Source: Thiobacillus denitrificans
GTDB lineage: Bacteria; Pseudomonadota; Gammaproteobacteria; Burkholderiales; Thiobacillaceae
Direction: 5' to 3'
Assembly: GCA_002343685.1 (NCBI GenBank)
Contig: DDRS01000021.1
Span: 62,001 to 126,000 of the forward strand
DNA: 64,000 nt
This document shows, piece by piece, positions 27,092-35,162 of the stretch. The notes beneath the pieces were generated by a model. That model saw nothing but the letters and a program-made list of their open reading frames with translations. It did not search any database and was not told where the DNA came from. The translations under genes and the position numbers were made by a program. Each line of letters starts with the position of its first letter. Positions within the stretch are counted from its first letter, which is position 1.

Positions 27092-28642
27092 TCAGAAGCG
27101 CATGTTGACCGACGCCGTAAGGCTGTTTTCGTCAAAGCTACTGGTGGAATTGTTTGAATCCCGTTGCTGATGTCGAAGCGTCAACGAACTCGATAACTTG
27201 GGGTCGAATTGATGGCTCACGCCTATGCTCGCAGTGTAGAGTTTGTCATTACGAGCGATAGTCGTCGCAAAGCCAAGACCAAGGCCAGGCGGTACCAAGG
27301 TATTGGTGTATCCTAAATTAGCATTCAAGGTAGTATGCGGTTGCAGGCGATAACTGTAAGTTGCAATAACGCCTCGGGTTTCATCTTCGGGCATCCCCAC
27401 AAGTTGTTGATATTGTCGACGCGTATCGAATACGTTAACTCCAAAATTGGATTTTCCCTTTGACCATGCCCCCCCTGCTCGCAGAGTTTTGCTAATAAAA
27501 ATTCCATTAGCGAAACCAACTGACGTACTGCCTGGAGGTAACGACCCAATCAAAAGACAGCTTGTCCCATTTGGGGGCGGAAGCGTACCCATTGTTAACG
27601 CCAGGCCCTGATCACATATCCAATAGGAAATAGGTTCCGTATTTAGCAACAATTGGGAAATGTCACTCACGCCTTCGTTATAACTAGCTGTCCAAACGGA
27701 ATAATGCGTACGGTAATCAAAATCAAAACCGTATGTTCGACCGAAATAACTTTCACCAAATGATGCATTCATGCTTGTGCGACGATTAGGTGCCCAGCCC
27801 ATACCCACTGTCCAGGAGCCTCCACCAACCCCCGCACCCGGAGCGGCACTATATTTGTTGCTGTCATGGCCTACTGTGCCGAATACACGGATAGTGTGGC
27901 TAAGCCTATAACCCAAGCTCGCGCCATAGTGCTCAAACTGAGTATCCTCCCCCCCCTGTACTGTTGCATCTCGCAGCCGGTAATTCAGTCCCCATGAAAG
28001 CTCATTGAACTGGGTGCCGCTGTTTAAGGAAGCGTTGATTGAGTTTGAATTGATATTATTTGCCACGTTATTCTGAAACAAGGCACCTGACTGCGTATAG
28101 CGAACCTGCGCCCGTGCAAAGGTCCCCAGCCGCTGCTGGATGTAGGGGCTGATCGAGTAGGTGCCAACGGTGGTCCGGTTGCTGTTGTTGGTGGTGGCGT
28201 CGGCGGGCGACCCCAGCAGCGAGATCAACTGCTGCGAAATATTGGCGCTGCCGTCGATGAACAGGAAGTCCTGGACCAGTTCGGCTTTCCCAACCGCGTT
28301 GAGATTGTGATAGAAGTTGTCGCTCTGGTCGCCGCCGAAACGCTTCACGCCCGTCAGGCCGTATTGCAGACTGGCCTGCACCCGGCGCGAGCCTTCCGAG
28401 CGCAATGTGAAACCGGGTGTCGCGGTGAAGATCAAGGCGTCCTGCGTATTGCTCGAGCTCTGCTTGACGTTGTCGGTGTAGGTGGACGACGCATTCACAT
28501 AGGGTCCGAAGCGCCAGTCGATGGCGTGGGCAGCCGGCGCGACGACCAGCGCCATGAGGACACCACACGCACCGGCACGGCGAATCGCCTTGTTCCGTGC
28601 CGCCGGCGCGCCGGGGCGGCGCTTACTTGCCGTAACTGCCAT
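27092..28642 (-). CDS. XrtA-associated outer-membrane beta-barrel-like protein
   Basis: About 516 aa, of the TIGR03016 type. A signal peptide (basic RNKAIRRAG, hydrophobic stretch, cleavage at AHA-IDW) is followed by alternating polar/apolar strands with many Asn, Ser, Thr and Gly and a C-terminal NMRF ending in Phe, as expected of an outer-membrane barrel. It may be the EPS secretion channel or an accessory of it. The start (ATG 28642 or 28651) lies inside the tyrosine-rich tail codons of the kinase gene. The downstream two-thirds of the gene (about 27120-28080) reads clearly less GC-rich than its surroundings. Confidence 0.88.
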   Translation of the reverse strand: MAVTASKRRPGAPAARNKAIRRAGACGVLMALVVAPAAHAIDWRFGPYVNASSTYTDNVKQSSSNTQDALIFTATPGFTLRSEGSRRVQASLQYGLTGVKRFGGDQSDNFYHNLNAVGKAELVQDFLFIDGSANISQQLISLLGSPADATTNNSNRTTVGTYSISPYIQQRLGTFARAQVRYTQSGALFQNNVANNINSNSINASLNSGTQFNELSWGLNYRLRDATVQGGEDTQFEHYGASLGYRLSHTIRVFGTVGHDSNKYSAAPGAGVGGGSWTVGMGWAPNRRTSMNASFGESYFGRTYGFDFDYRTHYSVWTASYNEGVSDISQLLLNTEPISYWICDQGLALTMGTLPPPNGTSCLLIGSLPPGSTSVGFANGIFISKTLRAGGAWSKGKSNFGVNVFDTRRQYQQLVGMPEDETRGVIATYSYRLQPHTTLNANLGYTNTLVPPGLGLGFATTIARNDKLYTASIGVSHQFDPKLSSSLTLRHQQRDSNNSTSSFDENSLTASVNMRF

Positions 28643-29555
28643 AGTAGCCATAGTAGTAGTCTGCGCCCGGGGTCGGCGTGGTCTTGTTCAGCAGCATGCC
28701 GACGACCTCGCACGATTGGATATGGCTCAAGGCTTCGCGTACCGCCTCCTGCGAGGTTTTTTCGGCTTCCACCACCATGACGATCTGGCCCATGTGCGTG
28801 GCAAGTACGCTCGACTCGCTGGTCGCCAGCAGCGGCGGCGAATCGAACAGGATGATACGGTCGGGGTACCGGTTGCCGATGTCCTCGATGAGACGTGTCA
28901 TGGCGGCACTCGCCAGCAGTTCGGTCGCGCGCTTGTAGGTGCGGCCAGCAGGCAACACGGTCAGCTTGGCGATGTCGGTCTTGATCAGCACGTCGGACAA
29001 TTTGAGATCCTTGTCCTGCAGCACGTCGAGCAGACCTTTGTCCGCATGGATGCCGAGGTATTCGGGTACGCGCGGCTTGGCGACGTCGGCGTCGATCAGC
29101 AGCACGGTGCGATCCATCTCCATCGCCATCGAGATCGCCAGGTTGATGGCGCAGAAGCTCTTGCCCTCGCCCGGCAGCGAACTGGTGACCATGATGAGGT
29201 TGCCGTTCTTGACGCGCGCAGTGCCCTGGCCAAACGCATTGGCGATGAGCGGCCGCTTGATGATACGAAACTCTTCGGCGATCTGGCTCTTTTCCGCATC
29301 CGGTGCGACCACGCCCATCCGATGCAAGCGCGCCAGGTTGATCGACTGCACCTGACTTCCGCCTTCCATCGCGAGGGTATCCGGTGCATTGAATATCGGT
29401 TCGACCGGTGTAGCCACAAAAGGCGCCGCATGGCTGCTACGTTGCTTGTTGAGCGCATTTTCGATCAGGCTGGCGTCGTGGCCGGGATCGCTCTGGGGAG
29501 CGGGATGCGGCGCGCCCGTGCCAATCTTGCCTGCTGCTTTTTCAATAATGCTCAT
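28623..29555 (-). CDS. XrtA-associated tyrosine autokinase
   Basis: 310 aa BY-kinase, cytoplasmic partner of the chain-length protein just upstream. MVTSSLPGEGKSFCAINLA (about 120) is Walker A, VLLIDADVAKP (about 150) Walker A', and IILFDSPPLL (about 230) Walker B. The C-terminal tail carries a tyrosine cluster (DYYYGYYGSYG) for autophosphorylation, which controls assembly of Wzz-type polymers. It begins 8 bp after the chain-length gene and overlaps the downstream gene's start by about 20 bp. Confidence 0.94.
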   Translation of the reverse strand: MSIIEKAAGKIGTGAPHPAPQSDPGHDASLIENALNKQRSSHAAPFVATPVEPIFNAPDTLAMEGGSQVQSINLARLHRMGVVAPDAEKSQIAEEFRIIKRPLIANAFGQGTARVKNGNLIMVTSSLPGEGKSFCAINLAISMAMEMDRTVLLIDADVAKPRVPEYLGIHADKGLLDVLQDKDLKLSDVLIKTDIAKLTVLPAGRTYKRATELLASAAMTRLIEDIGNRYPDRIILFDSPPLLATSESSVLATHMGQIVMVVEAEKTSQEAVREALSHIQSCEVVGMLLNKTTPTPGADYYYGYYGSYGK

Positions 29556-29563
29556 GGTTTCTC

Positions 29564-31099
29564 CTAGCCGGCGCGCGACACGAGCAGTTGCAGGACCATC
29601 ACCGCGCCATAGGCGGCAATCAGGCTACCCAGTGCTGCCAGATACGTCAGCAGGCCTTTGCGTTTGCGGCGACGGGTTTCGTCGGTTTCCACCCTGGACA
29701 CGGCGCCCAGCAGCGGCAAACCGGTCAGTTCGCGCAGGACACGGCGATCGGTCACGGTACGGCGCAGCTGGCTCAACAGGAAGGCCACGGCAATGCCGGC
29801 ACCGAGTCCGCCCAGCGTCACCAGTGAAAGCAGCAGCGGACGGTTCGGCCATGCCGGCTGGCTCGGCACGAAGGGCGGATCGATCACGCGGAAATCGACA
29901 GTGTCGGTCTTGCTCTCGACCTCGCCCGACATGGTGACCGACTCGCGGCGCTTGAGCAGGGCATCGTAGTTCTGCCGATACACGTCGTAGTCGCGCATCA
30001 GCTGCGTATATTCCTGTTCCACCTGCGGAATCATGTTGGACGCATTGCGCAACTCGGCATAACGGCGTTGATATTCCGCCACGCGTGCACGCAGAGAGGA
30101 CACATTGGCGTCCGCTTCGGCGATGGAGAGCGTGAGCTGCTGATAAACCGGATTCTGAATCTTCGAGCCCGACGGGTCGGCCTTGTGCTTCGCCAGATCG
30201 GCCTTCTTCTCCGCTTCCAGTTTTTCGATCAGGCGCTTGGTCGCCTGGACATCGGGATGCAGGTCGGTGTATTGCAGGCGCATTTGATCCATCTGCTTTT
30301 GCAAAGCCTGGATACGGTCGTCGATCTCGCTGTTGGTCGCACCCGCTGCCGCCGCTGCAGTCAGCTCGGGTTCCTCGTCCGACAGCTGGCGCTTCAACTG
30401 GTCGCGGCGGTTGATCGCTTCCTGCTGGTCCAGCTGGGCCTGCCGCAACTGGGTGCTCACCTCGGCCAGCTTGGCGTAATAGTCGCCTCCCTGCCCCGGC
30501 ATCATGCCGATATGTTTCTGCTTGAATTCCTTGAGCGCGTTCTCGGCGTCGGTCAGTTTCTGCTGATACTGCTGCAACTGCTCTTCGATGAAGCGCTGCG
30601 AACTGGAAATATCCTGGCGCGTCTTGCCGAGACTGGATTCCACGAAAATGGTCAGCAACGACTGCACGACCTTCTTGGCCAGTTCGCCGTTGGCATCCTG
30701 ATAACTGATGGTGTAGAGATTCTCTCGCCCCGCATCGGCGATGGAAATCTTGCTCGCCAGGTCGTTCAACATCCGCTCGGTCTGTTCGGACGTCTTCGCC
30801 TTGACGTCCAGGTCGGTCATGCGCGCAACTTTTTCCAGCGTCGGTCGGCTTACCAGTTGACGCGTCATCAGCTTGATCTGCTGCTCGACGTTAGGCTCGG
30901 CCGCCAGTCCCGACAACAGCGGCTTCAACAGGGTTTGCGTATCCACATAGACGCGCGCCGACGCCTGGTAGCGGTCCGGGATCATCATCACCCAGGTCCA
31001 GCCGACGACGCATACCAGCCAGGCCGTCGCCACGCCCCACCAGCGACGGTGCCAGGCGGCTTTGGCATAGCCAAAAATTTGCTGCAACAATTGATCCAT
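29564..31099 (-). CDS. XrtA-system polysaccharide chain-length determinant
   Basis: 511 aa Wzz/PCP-type inner-membrane protein. First helix at about residues 20-40 (WWGVATAWLVCVVGWTW), a long periplasmic coiled-coil domain rich in Gln/Glu/Lys (about 150-390), then the Pro-rich PPFVPSQPAWPNRP before the second helix (about 425-445) and a third near the C-terminus. It controls polymer length together with the adjacent tyrosine kinase. Matches the TIGR03007 type. Confidence 0.94.
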   Translation of the reverse strand: MDQLLQQIFGYAKAAWHRRWWGVATAWLVCVVGWTWVMMIPDRYQASARVYVDTQTLLKPLLSGLAAEPNVEQQIKLMTRQLVSRPTLEKVARMTDLDVKAKTSEQTERMLNDLASKISIADAGRENLYTISYQDANGELAKKVVQSLLTIFVESSLGKTRQDISSSQRFIEEQLQQYQQKLTDAENALKEFKQKHIGMMPGQGGDYYAKLAEVSTQLRQAQLDQQEAINRRDQLKRQLSDEEPELTAAAAAGATNSEIDDRIQALQKQMDQMRLQYTDLHPDVQATKRLIEKLEAEKKADLAKHKADPSGSKIQNPVYQQLTLSIAEADANVSSLRARVAEYQRRYAELRNASNMIPQVEQEYTQLMRDYDVYRQNYDALLKRRESVTMSGEVESKTDTVDFRVIDPPFVPSQPAWPNRPLLLSLVTLGGLGAGIAVAFLLSQLRRTVTDRRVLRELTGLPLLGAVSRVETDETRRRKRKGLLTYLAALGSLIAAYGAVMVLQLLVSRAG

Positions 31100-31150
31100 G
31101 TGGACGTTCCGCCATCAAGAAGCGCCGCCCAACGGCGGCGCAGACACGTT

Positions 31151-31774
31151 TTAGAACAGGCTTTCCGGCACGACCAGCACGTCACCCGGCCGCATGTCGA
31201 CGTTGGCCGACGTATCGCCGCCGCGCAGCAGGTCGTCAAGTCGCACGCCCAGACGTTCCTGCTTGCCGTCCACAGTACGCAGGATGTAGGCCTTGTTGCC
31301 TGCTGCGAAATCGGTCAGTCCGCCCACCGAGATCATCAGGTCGATCAGGCTCATATGCTCGCGGTAGTTCAGCGCCTGCGGCTTGGCCGCTTCGCCCACG
31401 ACACGGATCTGCTGATCGAACGGACCGATGCCGCCCGAGACGATGACGGTGACGATGGGTTCCTGGATGTATTTGCCGAGCGCCTTCTCGATATCGCGCG
31501 CCAGCTGGGTGGGGGTCTTGCCGGATGCCTGGATATCCTCGACCAGATTCATGGTCATCTTGCCGTCAGGACGGACCGGGAACGTTCCGGAGACTTCGGG
31601 ATTGCGCCAGACGAAGACCTGGACCGAATCACCCGGGCCGATCAGGTAATTCCAGTTGTAACTTCCCGTCTGCGCAGGGGCGGGCGGATAGGTCGGCGTG
31701 CTGGAGCAGCCTGCCATGGCAGCGACGGCCAGCATGACGCCAGCACGCGCAAGATGCTTCTTGATCGTAAACAT
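31151..31774 (-). CDS. XrtA-system polysaccharide export lipoprotein (Wza-like)
   Basis: 207 aa. The lipobox (VAAMAGCSS) gives a lipidated Cys near residue 23, placing it in the outer membrane. NYLIGPGDSVQVFVWRNPE opens the poly_export (SLBB-like) domain; PVRPDGKMTMNLVEDIQASG and a C-terminal MRPGDVLVVPESLF complete it. It forms the exit pore part of the Wzx/Wzy-type system. The GGGAGG ribosome site touches the first ATG (31780) but sits six bases before the second, so the start MFTIKK at 31774 is preferred. First gene of the locus. Confidence 0.93.
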   Translation of the reverse strand: MFTIKKHLARAGVMLAVAAMAGCSSTPTYPPAPAQTGSYNWNYLIGPGDSVQVFVWRNPEVSGTFPVRPDGKMTMNLVEDIQASGKTPTQLARDIEKALGKYIQEPIVTVIVSGGIGPFDQQIRVVGEAAKPQALNYREHMSLIDLMISVGGLTDFAAGNKAYILRTVDGKQERLGVRLDDLLRGGDTSANVDMRPGDVLVVPESLF

Positions 31775-31803
31775 GTCCATCCTCCCTTATATGCCGTTAA
31801 TCC

Positions 31804-31818
31804 GCTGGCATTATGCCA
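31804..31818 (-). promoter_or_regulatory. Possible sigma-54 promoter within an inverted repeat
   Basis: On the minus strand the sequence TGGCATAATGCCAGC has the GG-N10-GC spacing of a -24/-12 promoter and matches TGGCA of the consensus, though the TT before the -12 GC is CA. It lies about 30-45 bp before the export-gene ATG, leaving room for the GGGAGG ribosome site. The same bases form an inverted repeat (CTGGCA/TGCCAG; 31805-31819), so it could instead be an operator. Exosortase loci are often accompanied by the PrsK/PrsR sigma-54 system, but no such genes are in the window. Confidence 0.35.
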
Positions 31819-31993
31819 GAGCGGACTAGAAAACTGGTGTCAACGCAAAGACTGCTAGCAAGCCGCAGGCCAAATCGGAATTTCCCCGAAATCCCCACCA
31901 CGCCGCGATTTACGCGCCACCCGCCATGGCTGGAGCGTCGGTTGCTCGACAGCGATGTCGTAAGTCTGTCGCCTGCCGCGCTATTATGCCAAC

Positions 31994-32380
31994 ATGAGCA
32001 CGCGTGAAATCGACAGTCTAGACACCCTGCGCCAGCATATTCGAGATTTCGCGCTGGCACGCGCATGGGAGCGTTACCATACCCCCAAGAATCTGGCCAT
32101 GGCGCTTTCCGTGGAAGCGGCGGAACTGCTCGAACCTTTCCAGTGGCTAACGGCAGAACAGAGCGGACAGTTGAGTCCGGAACAGCACGAAGCGGTACGC
32201 CAGGAAATCGCCGACGTGCTGATCTACCTGACCCGGCTGGCCGACCTGCTGGACATCGACCTGCTCGACGCCGCCGCCGACAAGCTGGCGATCAATGCAC
32301 GCAAATACCCGGTCGACAAGGCGCATGGCAACGCGCTCAAATACTCAGCCTTCCAACCCGATCAAGACAACCCAGAATGA
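31994..32380 (+). CDS. MazG-like nucleotide pyrophosphohydrolase
   Basis: 128 aa all-alpha NTP pyrophosphohydrolase. The MazG metal site is visible: SVEAAELLEPFQW (EExxE-type, about residue 40) and QEIADVLIYLTRLAD (ExxD, about 72). Proteins of this size hydrolyse dCTP or related (deoxy)NTPs as a house-cleaning step. It is divergent from the EPS export gene (219 bp between) and its stop overlaps the ferredoxin ATG (ATGA). Exact substrate unknown. Confidence 0.88.
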   Translation: MSTREIDSLDTLRQHIRDFALARAWERYHTPKNLAMALSVEAAELLEPFQWLTAEQSGQLSPEQHEAVRQEIADVLIYLTRLADLLDIDLLDAAADKLAINARKYPVDKAHGNALKYSAFQPDQDNPE

Positions 32381-32694
32381 CCAACCAGTACTACAAGCAC
32401 CATGTTTTTTTCTGCACCAACCAGCGTGACGACGGCGCAAAATGCTGCGGCGCGTCCGGCGGGCAGCAGATGCGCGACTACCTGAAGAAAAAGGTCAAGC
32501 ACGCTCATCTCAACGGCGAAGGCAAGTGTCGGATCAACAGCGCCGGCTGTCTCGACCGCTGCGACGAGGGCCCGCTGCTGGTCGTGTACCCGGAAGGCAT
32601 CTGGTATACCTATGTGGATGAAGCCGATATCGACGAAATATTCGAGGCCCACCTCAAGCAGGGGCGTATTGTCGAGCGCTTGCAATTGAAGTGA
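32377..32694 (+). CDS. Thioredoxin-like [2Fe-2S] ferredoxin
   Basis: 105 aa. HHVFFCTNQRDDGAKCCG and GCLDRCDEGPLLVVYPEG show the four-cysteine pattern (Cys13, Cys23/24, Cys58, Cys62) of thioredoxin-fold [2Fe-2S] ferredoxins; Cys51 is an extra cysteine. WYTYVDEADIDEIFEAHL closes the domain. Soluble electron carrier; the partner is unknown. Translationally coupled to the MazG-like gene by a 4-bp overlap. Confidence 0.9.
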   Translation: MTNQYYKHHVFFCTNQRDDGAKCCGASGGQQMRDYLKKKVKHAHLNGEGKCRINSAGCLDRCDEGPLLVVYPEGIWYTYVDEADIDEIFEAHLKQGRIVERLQLK

Positions 32695-32716
32695 CGCGGC
32701 CGAGCGGAACGGCCAA

Positions 32717-33319
32717 ATGAAGCGTTATAAGCTACGCATCCCGGTATCCGTAGGTAAGCTGGAAACCGTGATCGACGATCCCGAGACCGAACGCCGCGGC
32801 CTGCTGCTGGTCGCCCATCCGCACCCCTTGCATGGCGGCAGTCTCGACAACAAGGTGGTGACGACCCTGGCCAAGGCGGCCAACGAGGCCGGCTGGATCA
32901 GTGTACGCCCGAATTTCCGCGGCGTCGGCATGAGCGACGGCGAATTCGACGCTGGCGTCGGCGAAACCGAGGACCTGCTCGCGGTCGCCCGCTTCGTCGA
33001 AGCCAGCTACCCCGGCCTGCCGTGGGCATTGGCCGGTTTCTCGTTCGGCGCCTTCGTGCAGCATCGGCTGCGCCAGGAACTCCATGCAAAACGCCTGATC
33101 CTGGTCGCCCCGGCGGTCACCATGTACGAATTCGATCCGGTTCCACCCGACACAATTGTGATTTTTGGCGATGCCGACGAACTCATCCCGCCCACCGCGA
33201 TCCGGCTGTGGGCCGAGCAGCAGCAGCTTGCGGTGAAAGCCATCCCCGACGCCGGGCATTTCTTCCATGGCAAGCTGAAGGAACTGAAGCAGGCGTTTCT
33301 GGAGGCCTGTCCATGCTGA
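32717..33319 (+). CDS. Alpha/beta hydrolase
   Basis: 200 aa small serine hydrolase. LLVAHPHPLHGGSLDNKVV is the oxyanion-region strand typical of this short dienelactone-hydrolase-like family; GFSFGAFV (about 108) is the nucleophile elbow GxSxG. IFGDADELIPP carries the Asp and AGHFFHG the His of the triad. Cytoplasmic; substrate unknown. Its last 7 bp overlap the ATP-binding gene, indicating an operon with the ABC exporter. Confidence 0.9.
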   Translation: MKRYKLRIPVSVGKLETVIDDPETERRGLLLVAHPHPLHGGSLDNKVVTTLAKAANEAGWISVRPNFRGVGMSDGEFDAGVGETEDLLAVARFVEASYPGLPWALAGFSFGAFVQHRLRQELHAKRLILVAPAVTMYEFDPVPPDTIVIFGDADELIPPTAIRLWAEQQQLAVKAIPDAGHFFHGKLKELKQAFLEACPC

Positions 33320-34218
33320 AGGTACGCGGCCTGACAAAAAAATATGGCGATACCGAAGTGGTGCGCGGCCTCGACCTGACTGTGCGGCGCGGCGAGTGTT
33401 TCGGCCTGCTCGGGCCCAACGGCGCCGGCAAGACCACCACGCTGCGCCTGCTGCTGGGCCTGATCGAGCCGGATGGCGGCAGCATCGAACTGGCCGGCAT
33501 TGCAGTACCACAACGCGCGCGCGAGGCCCGCATGAAAGTCGGTGTGGTGCCGCAGATGGACAACCTCGACCCGGATTTTTCGGTACGCGAAAACCTGCTC
33601 GCCTACGGCCGTTATTTCGGCATGAGCAAGGCCGCCGTCGCGGCACGCGTGCCGGAGTTGCTCGATTTCGCTGGTCTCGCCAGCAAGGCCGACGCGCAGA
33701 TCGCCCAACTGTCGGGCGGCATGAAACGACGCCTCACACTCGCCCGCGCACTGGTGCACGACCCCGACATCCTGTTTCTCGACGAGCCCACCACCGGACT
33801 CGATCCGCAGGCGCGCCATCTTATCTGGCAGGGCCTGCGGCGGCTGATCAACGCCGGCAAGACCATCGTGCTGACCACGCATTTCATGGACGAGGCCGAA
33901 CGCCTCACCGACCGTCTCGCCATCCTCGACCACGGCCGCGTCGTGGCCGAAGGCGCACCCCGCGCGCTGATCGAAACGCATATCGAACCGGCAGTGGTCG
34001 AAGTGTTCGGCGAGGGTCTGGCCGATTGGACTGGCCAGCACGCGGCTAATCTATGCCAGCGCTTCGAGACCGTCGGCGAAACGCTGTTCTGCTACACCAG
34101 TACGCCCGACATCGTGATCGACGCACTCAGGCACGCTCCGGCCTTGCGTTACCTGCACCGCCCGTCAAACCTGGAAGACGTGTTCCTCAAGCTCACCGGG
34201 CGCGACTTGAGGGATTGA
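33313..34218 (+). CDS. ABC transporter ATP-binding protein (NodI-like)
   Basis: 301 aa. Walker A GPNGAGKTTTLRLL (about 38), signature LSGGMKRRLTLARAL (about 135), Walker B ILFLDEPTTGLDP (about 155), H-loop TTHFMDEAERL (about 195). The C-terminal 80 residues match the NodI/CcmA-type extension. Powers the permease 4 bp downstream. Substrate not known; NodIJ proteins export lipo-oligosaccharides, and many homologues are uncharacterised. The ATG at 33313 lies inside the hydrolase's last codons. Confidence 0.93.
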   Translation: MLKVRGLTKKYGDTEVVRGLDLTVRRGECFGLLGPNGAGKTTTLRLLLGLIEPDGGSIELAGIAVPQRAREARMKVGVVPQMDNLDPDFSVRENLLAYGRYFGMSKAAVAARVPELLDFAGLASKADAQIAQLSGGMKRRLTLARALVHDPDILFLDEPTTGLDPQARHLIWQGLRRLINAGKTIVLTTHFMDEAERLTDRLAILDHGRVVAEGAPRALIETHIEPAVVEVFGEGLADWTGQHAANLCQRFETVGETLFCYTSTPDIVIDALRHAPALRYLHRPSNLEDVFLKLTGRDLRD

Positions 34219-34222
34219 GCAC

Positions 34223-35008
34223 ATGAGCCATTTTTTCCACCTCCCCCATCTGTCGGGACGCTTCATTCCGGTATGGCAGCGCAACTATCTGGTGTGGAAG
34301 AAGCTCGCCATCCCGTCCATCCTCGGCAACCTGGCCGACCCGATGCTGTACATGCTCGGATTGGGCTACGGCCTCGGCAGCCTGCTGCCTGACGTCGGCG
34401 GCATGCCATACCTGACTTTCCTCGCTGCCGGCACCGTGGCCTACAGCACGATGAACGCAGCCACCTTCGAGGTGCTGTATTCGAGCTTCTCGCGCATGCA
34501 CGTACAGCGCACCTGGGATGCGATCCTCAACGCGCCGATGACGCTCGACGACGTGATGCTGGGCGAACTGACCTGGGCCGCCTCCAAAAGCCTGCTCTCC
34601 GGCGTGGCGATCCTGGCGGTGATCTGGGGACTGGGGCTCTACGGGAACTTCTGGATGACGCTGTGGATCGTCCCCGTCGTCGCCCTGGTCGGCTTCTGCT
34701 TCGGCGGCATGGGATTGGTGATGAACGCGGTGTCGCCCAGCTACGACTTCTTTCTGTATTACTTCACGCTGGTGATCACGCCGATGGTGCTCTTGTGCGG
34801 GGTGTTCTTCCCCGTATCGCAACTGCCTGCGGCCGTGCAAGGCGTGTCCGCCTGGCTACCGCTCACCCACGCCATCGACCTCGCTCGACCGCTGGTCGTC
34901 GGCACCGTGCCAGACAACATCGCGCTGCACGTGATCGCGCTGCTGGTTTACGGCAGCCTCGGCTACATCGTCGCGCTGGCACTCACCCGCAGACGGCTCC
35001 TGAAATAA
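34223..35008 (+). CDS. ABC-2 type permease (NodJ-like)
   Basis: 261 aa inner-membrane protein with six hydrophobic segments. RNYLVWKKLAIPSILGNLADPMLYMLG and VTPMVLLCGVFFPVSQLP are typical of the NodJ branch of ABC-2 permeases. Forms the exporter with the preceding ATPase. It ends 154 bp before the PEP-CTERM protein gene. Confidence 0.93.
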   Translation: MSHFFHLPHLSGRFIPVWQRNYLVWKKLAIPSILGNLADPMLYMLGLGYGLGSLLPDVGGMPYLTFLAAGTVAYSTMNAATFEVLYSSFSRMHVQRTWDAILNAPMTLDDVMLGELTWAASKSLLSGVAILAVIWGLGLYGNFWMTLWIVPVVALVGFCFGGMGLVMNAVSPSYDFFLYYFTLVITPMVLLCGVFFPVSQLPAAVQGVSAWLPLTHAIDLARPLVVGTVPDNIALHVIALLVYGSLGYIVALALTRRRLLK

Positions 35009-35119
35009 GCGGGTGTCGAAGCGCCGACGACCGCGTCGGCCCATGGACGCAACAGGCAACTGGAAAACGGCATGCCGCCCGGCTTGACGCGGGTTACGGT
35101 CCATTTGACCACGGGTACG

Positions 35120-35145
35120 GGAATTGCGAAGTCATTCGCAATTCC
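35120..35145. repeat. Perfect inverted repeat upstream of the PEP-CTERM gene
   Basis: Arms GGAATTGCGAA (35120-35130) and TTCGCAATTCC (35135-35145) around a 4-base loop GTCA. It ends 17 bp before the ATG at 35163. There is no T-run after it, so it is not an obvious intrinsic terminator for the ABC operon. It could be an operator or a 5'-leader hairpin near the ribosome site. Confidence 0.6.
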
Positions 35146-35162
35146 TCCCTCAGATCTTCGCC

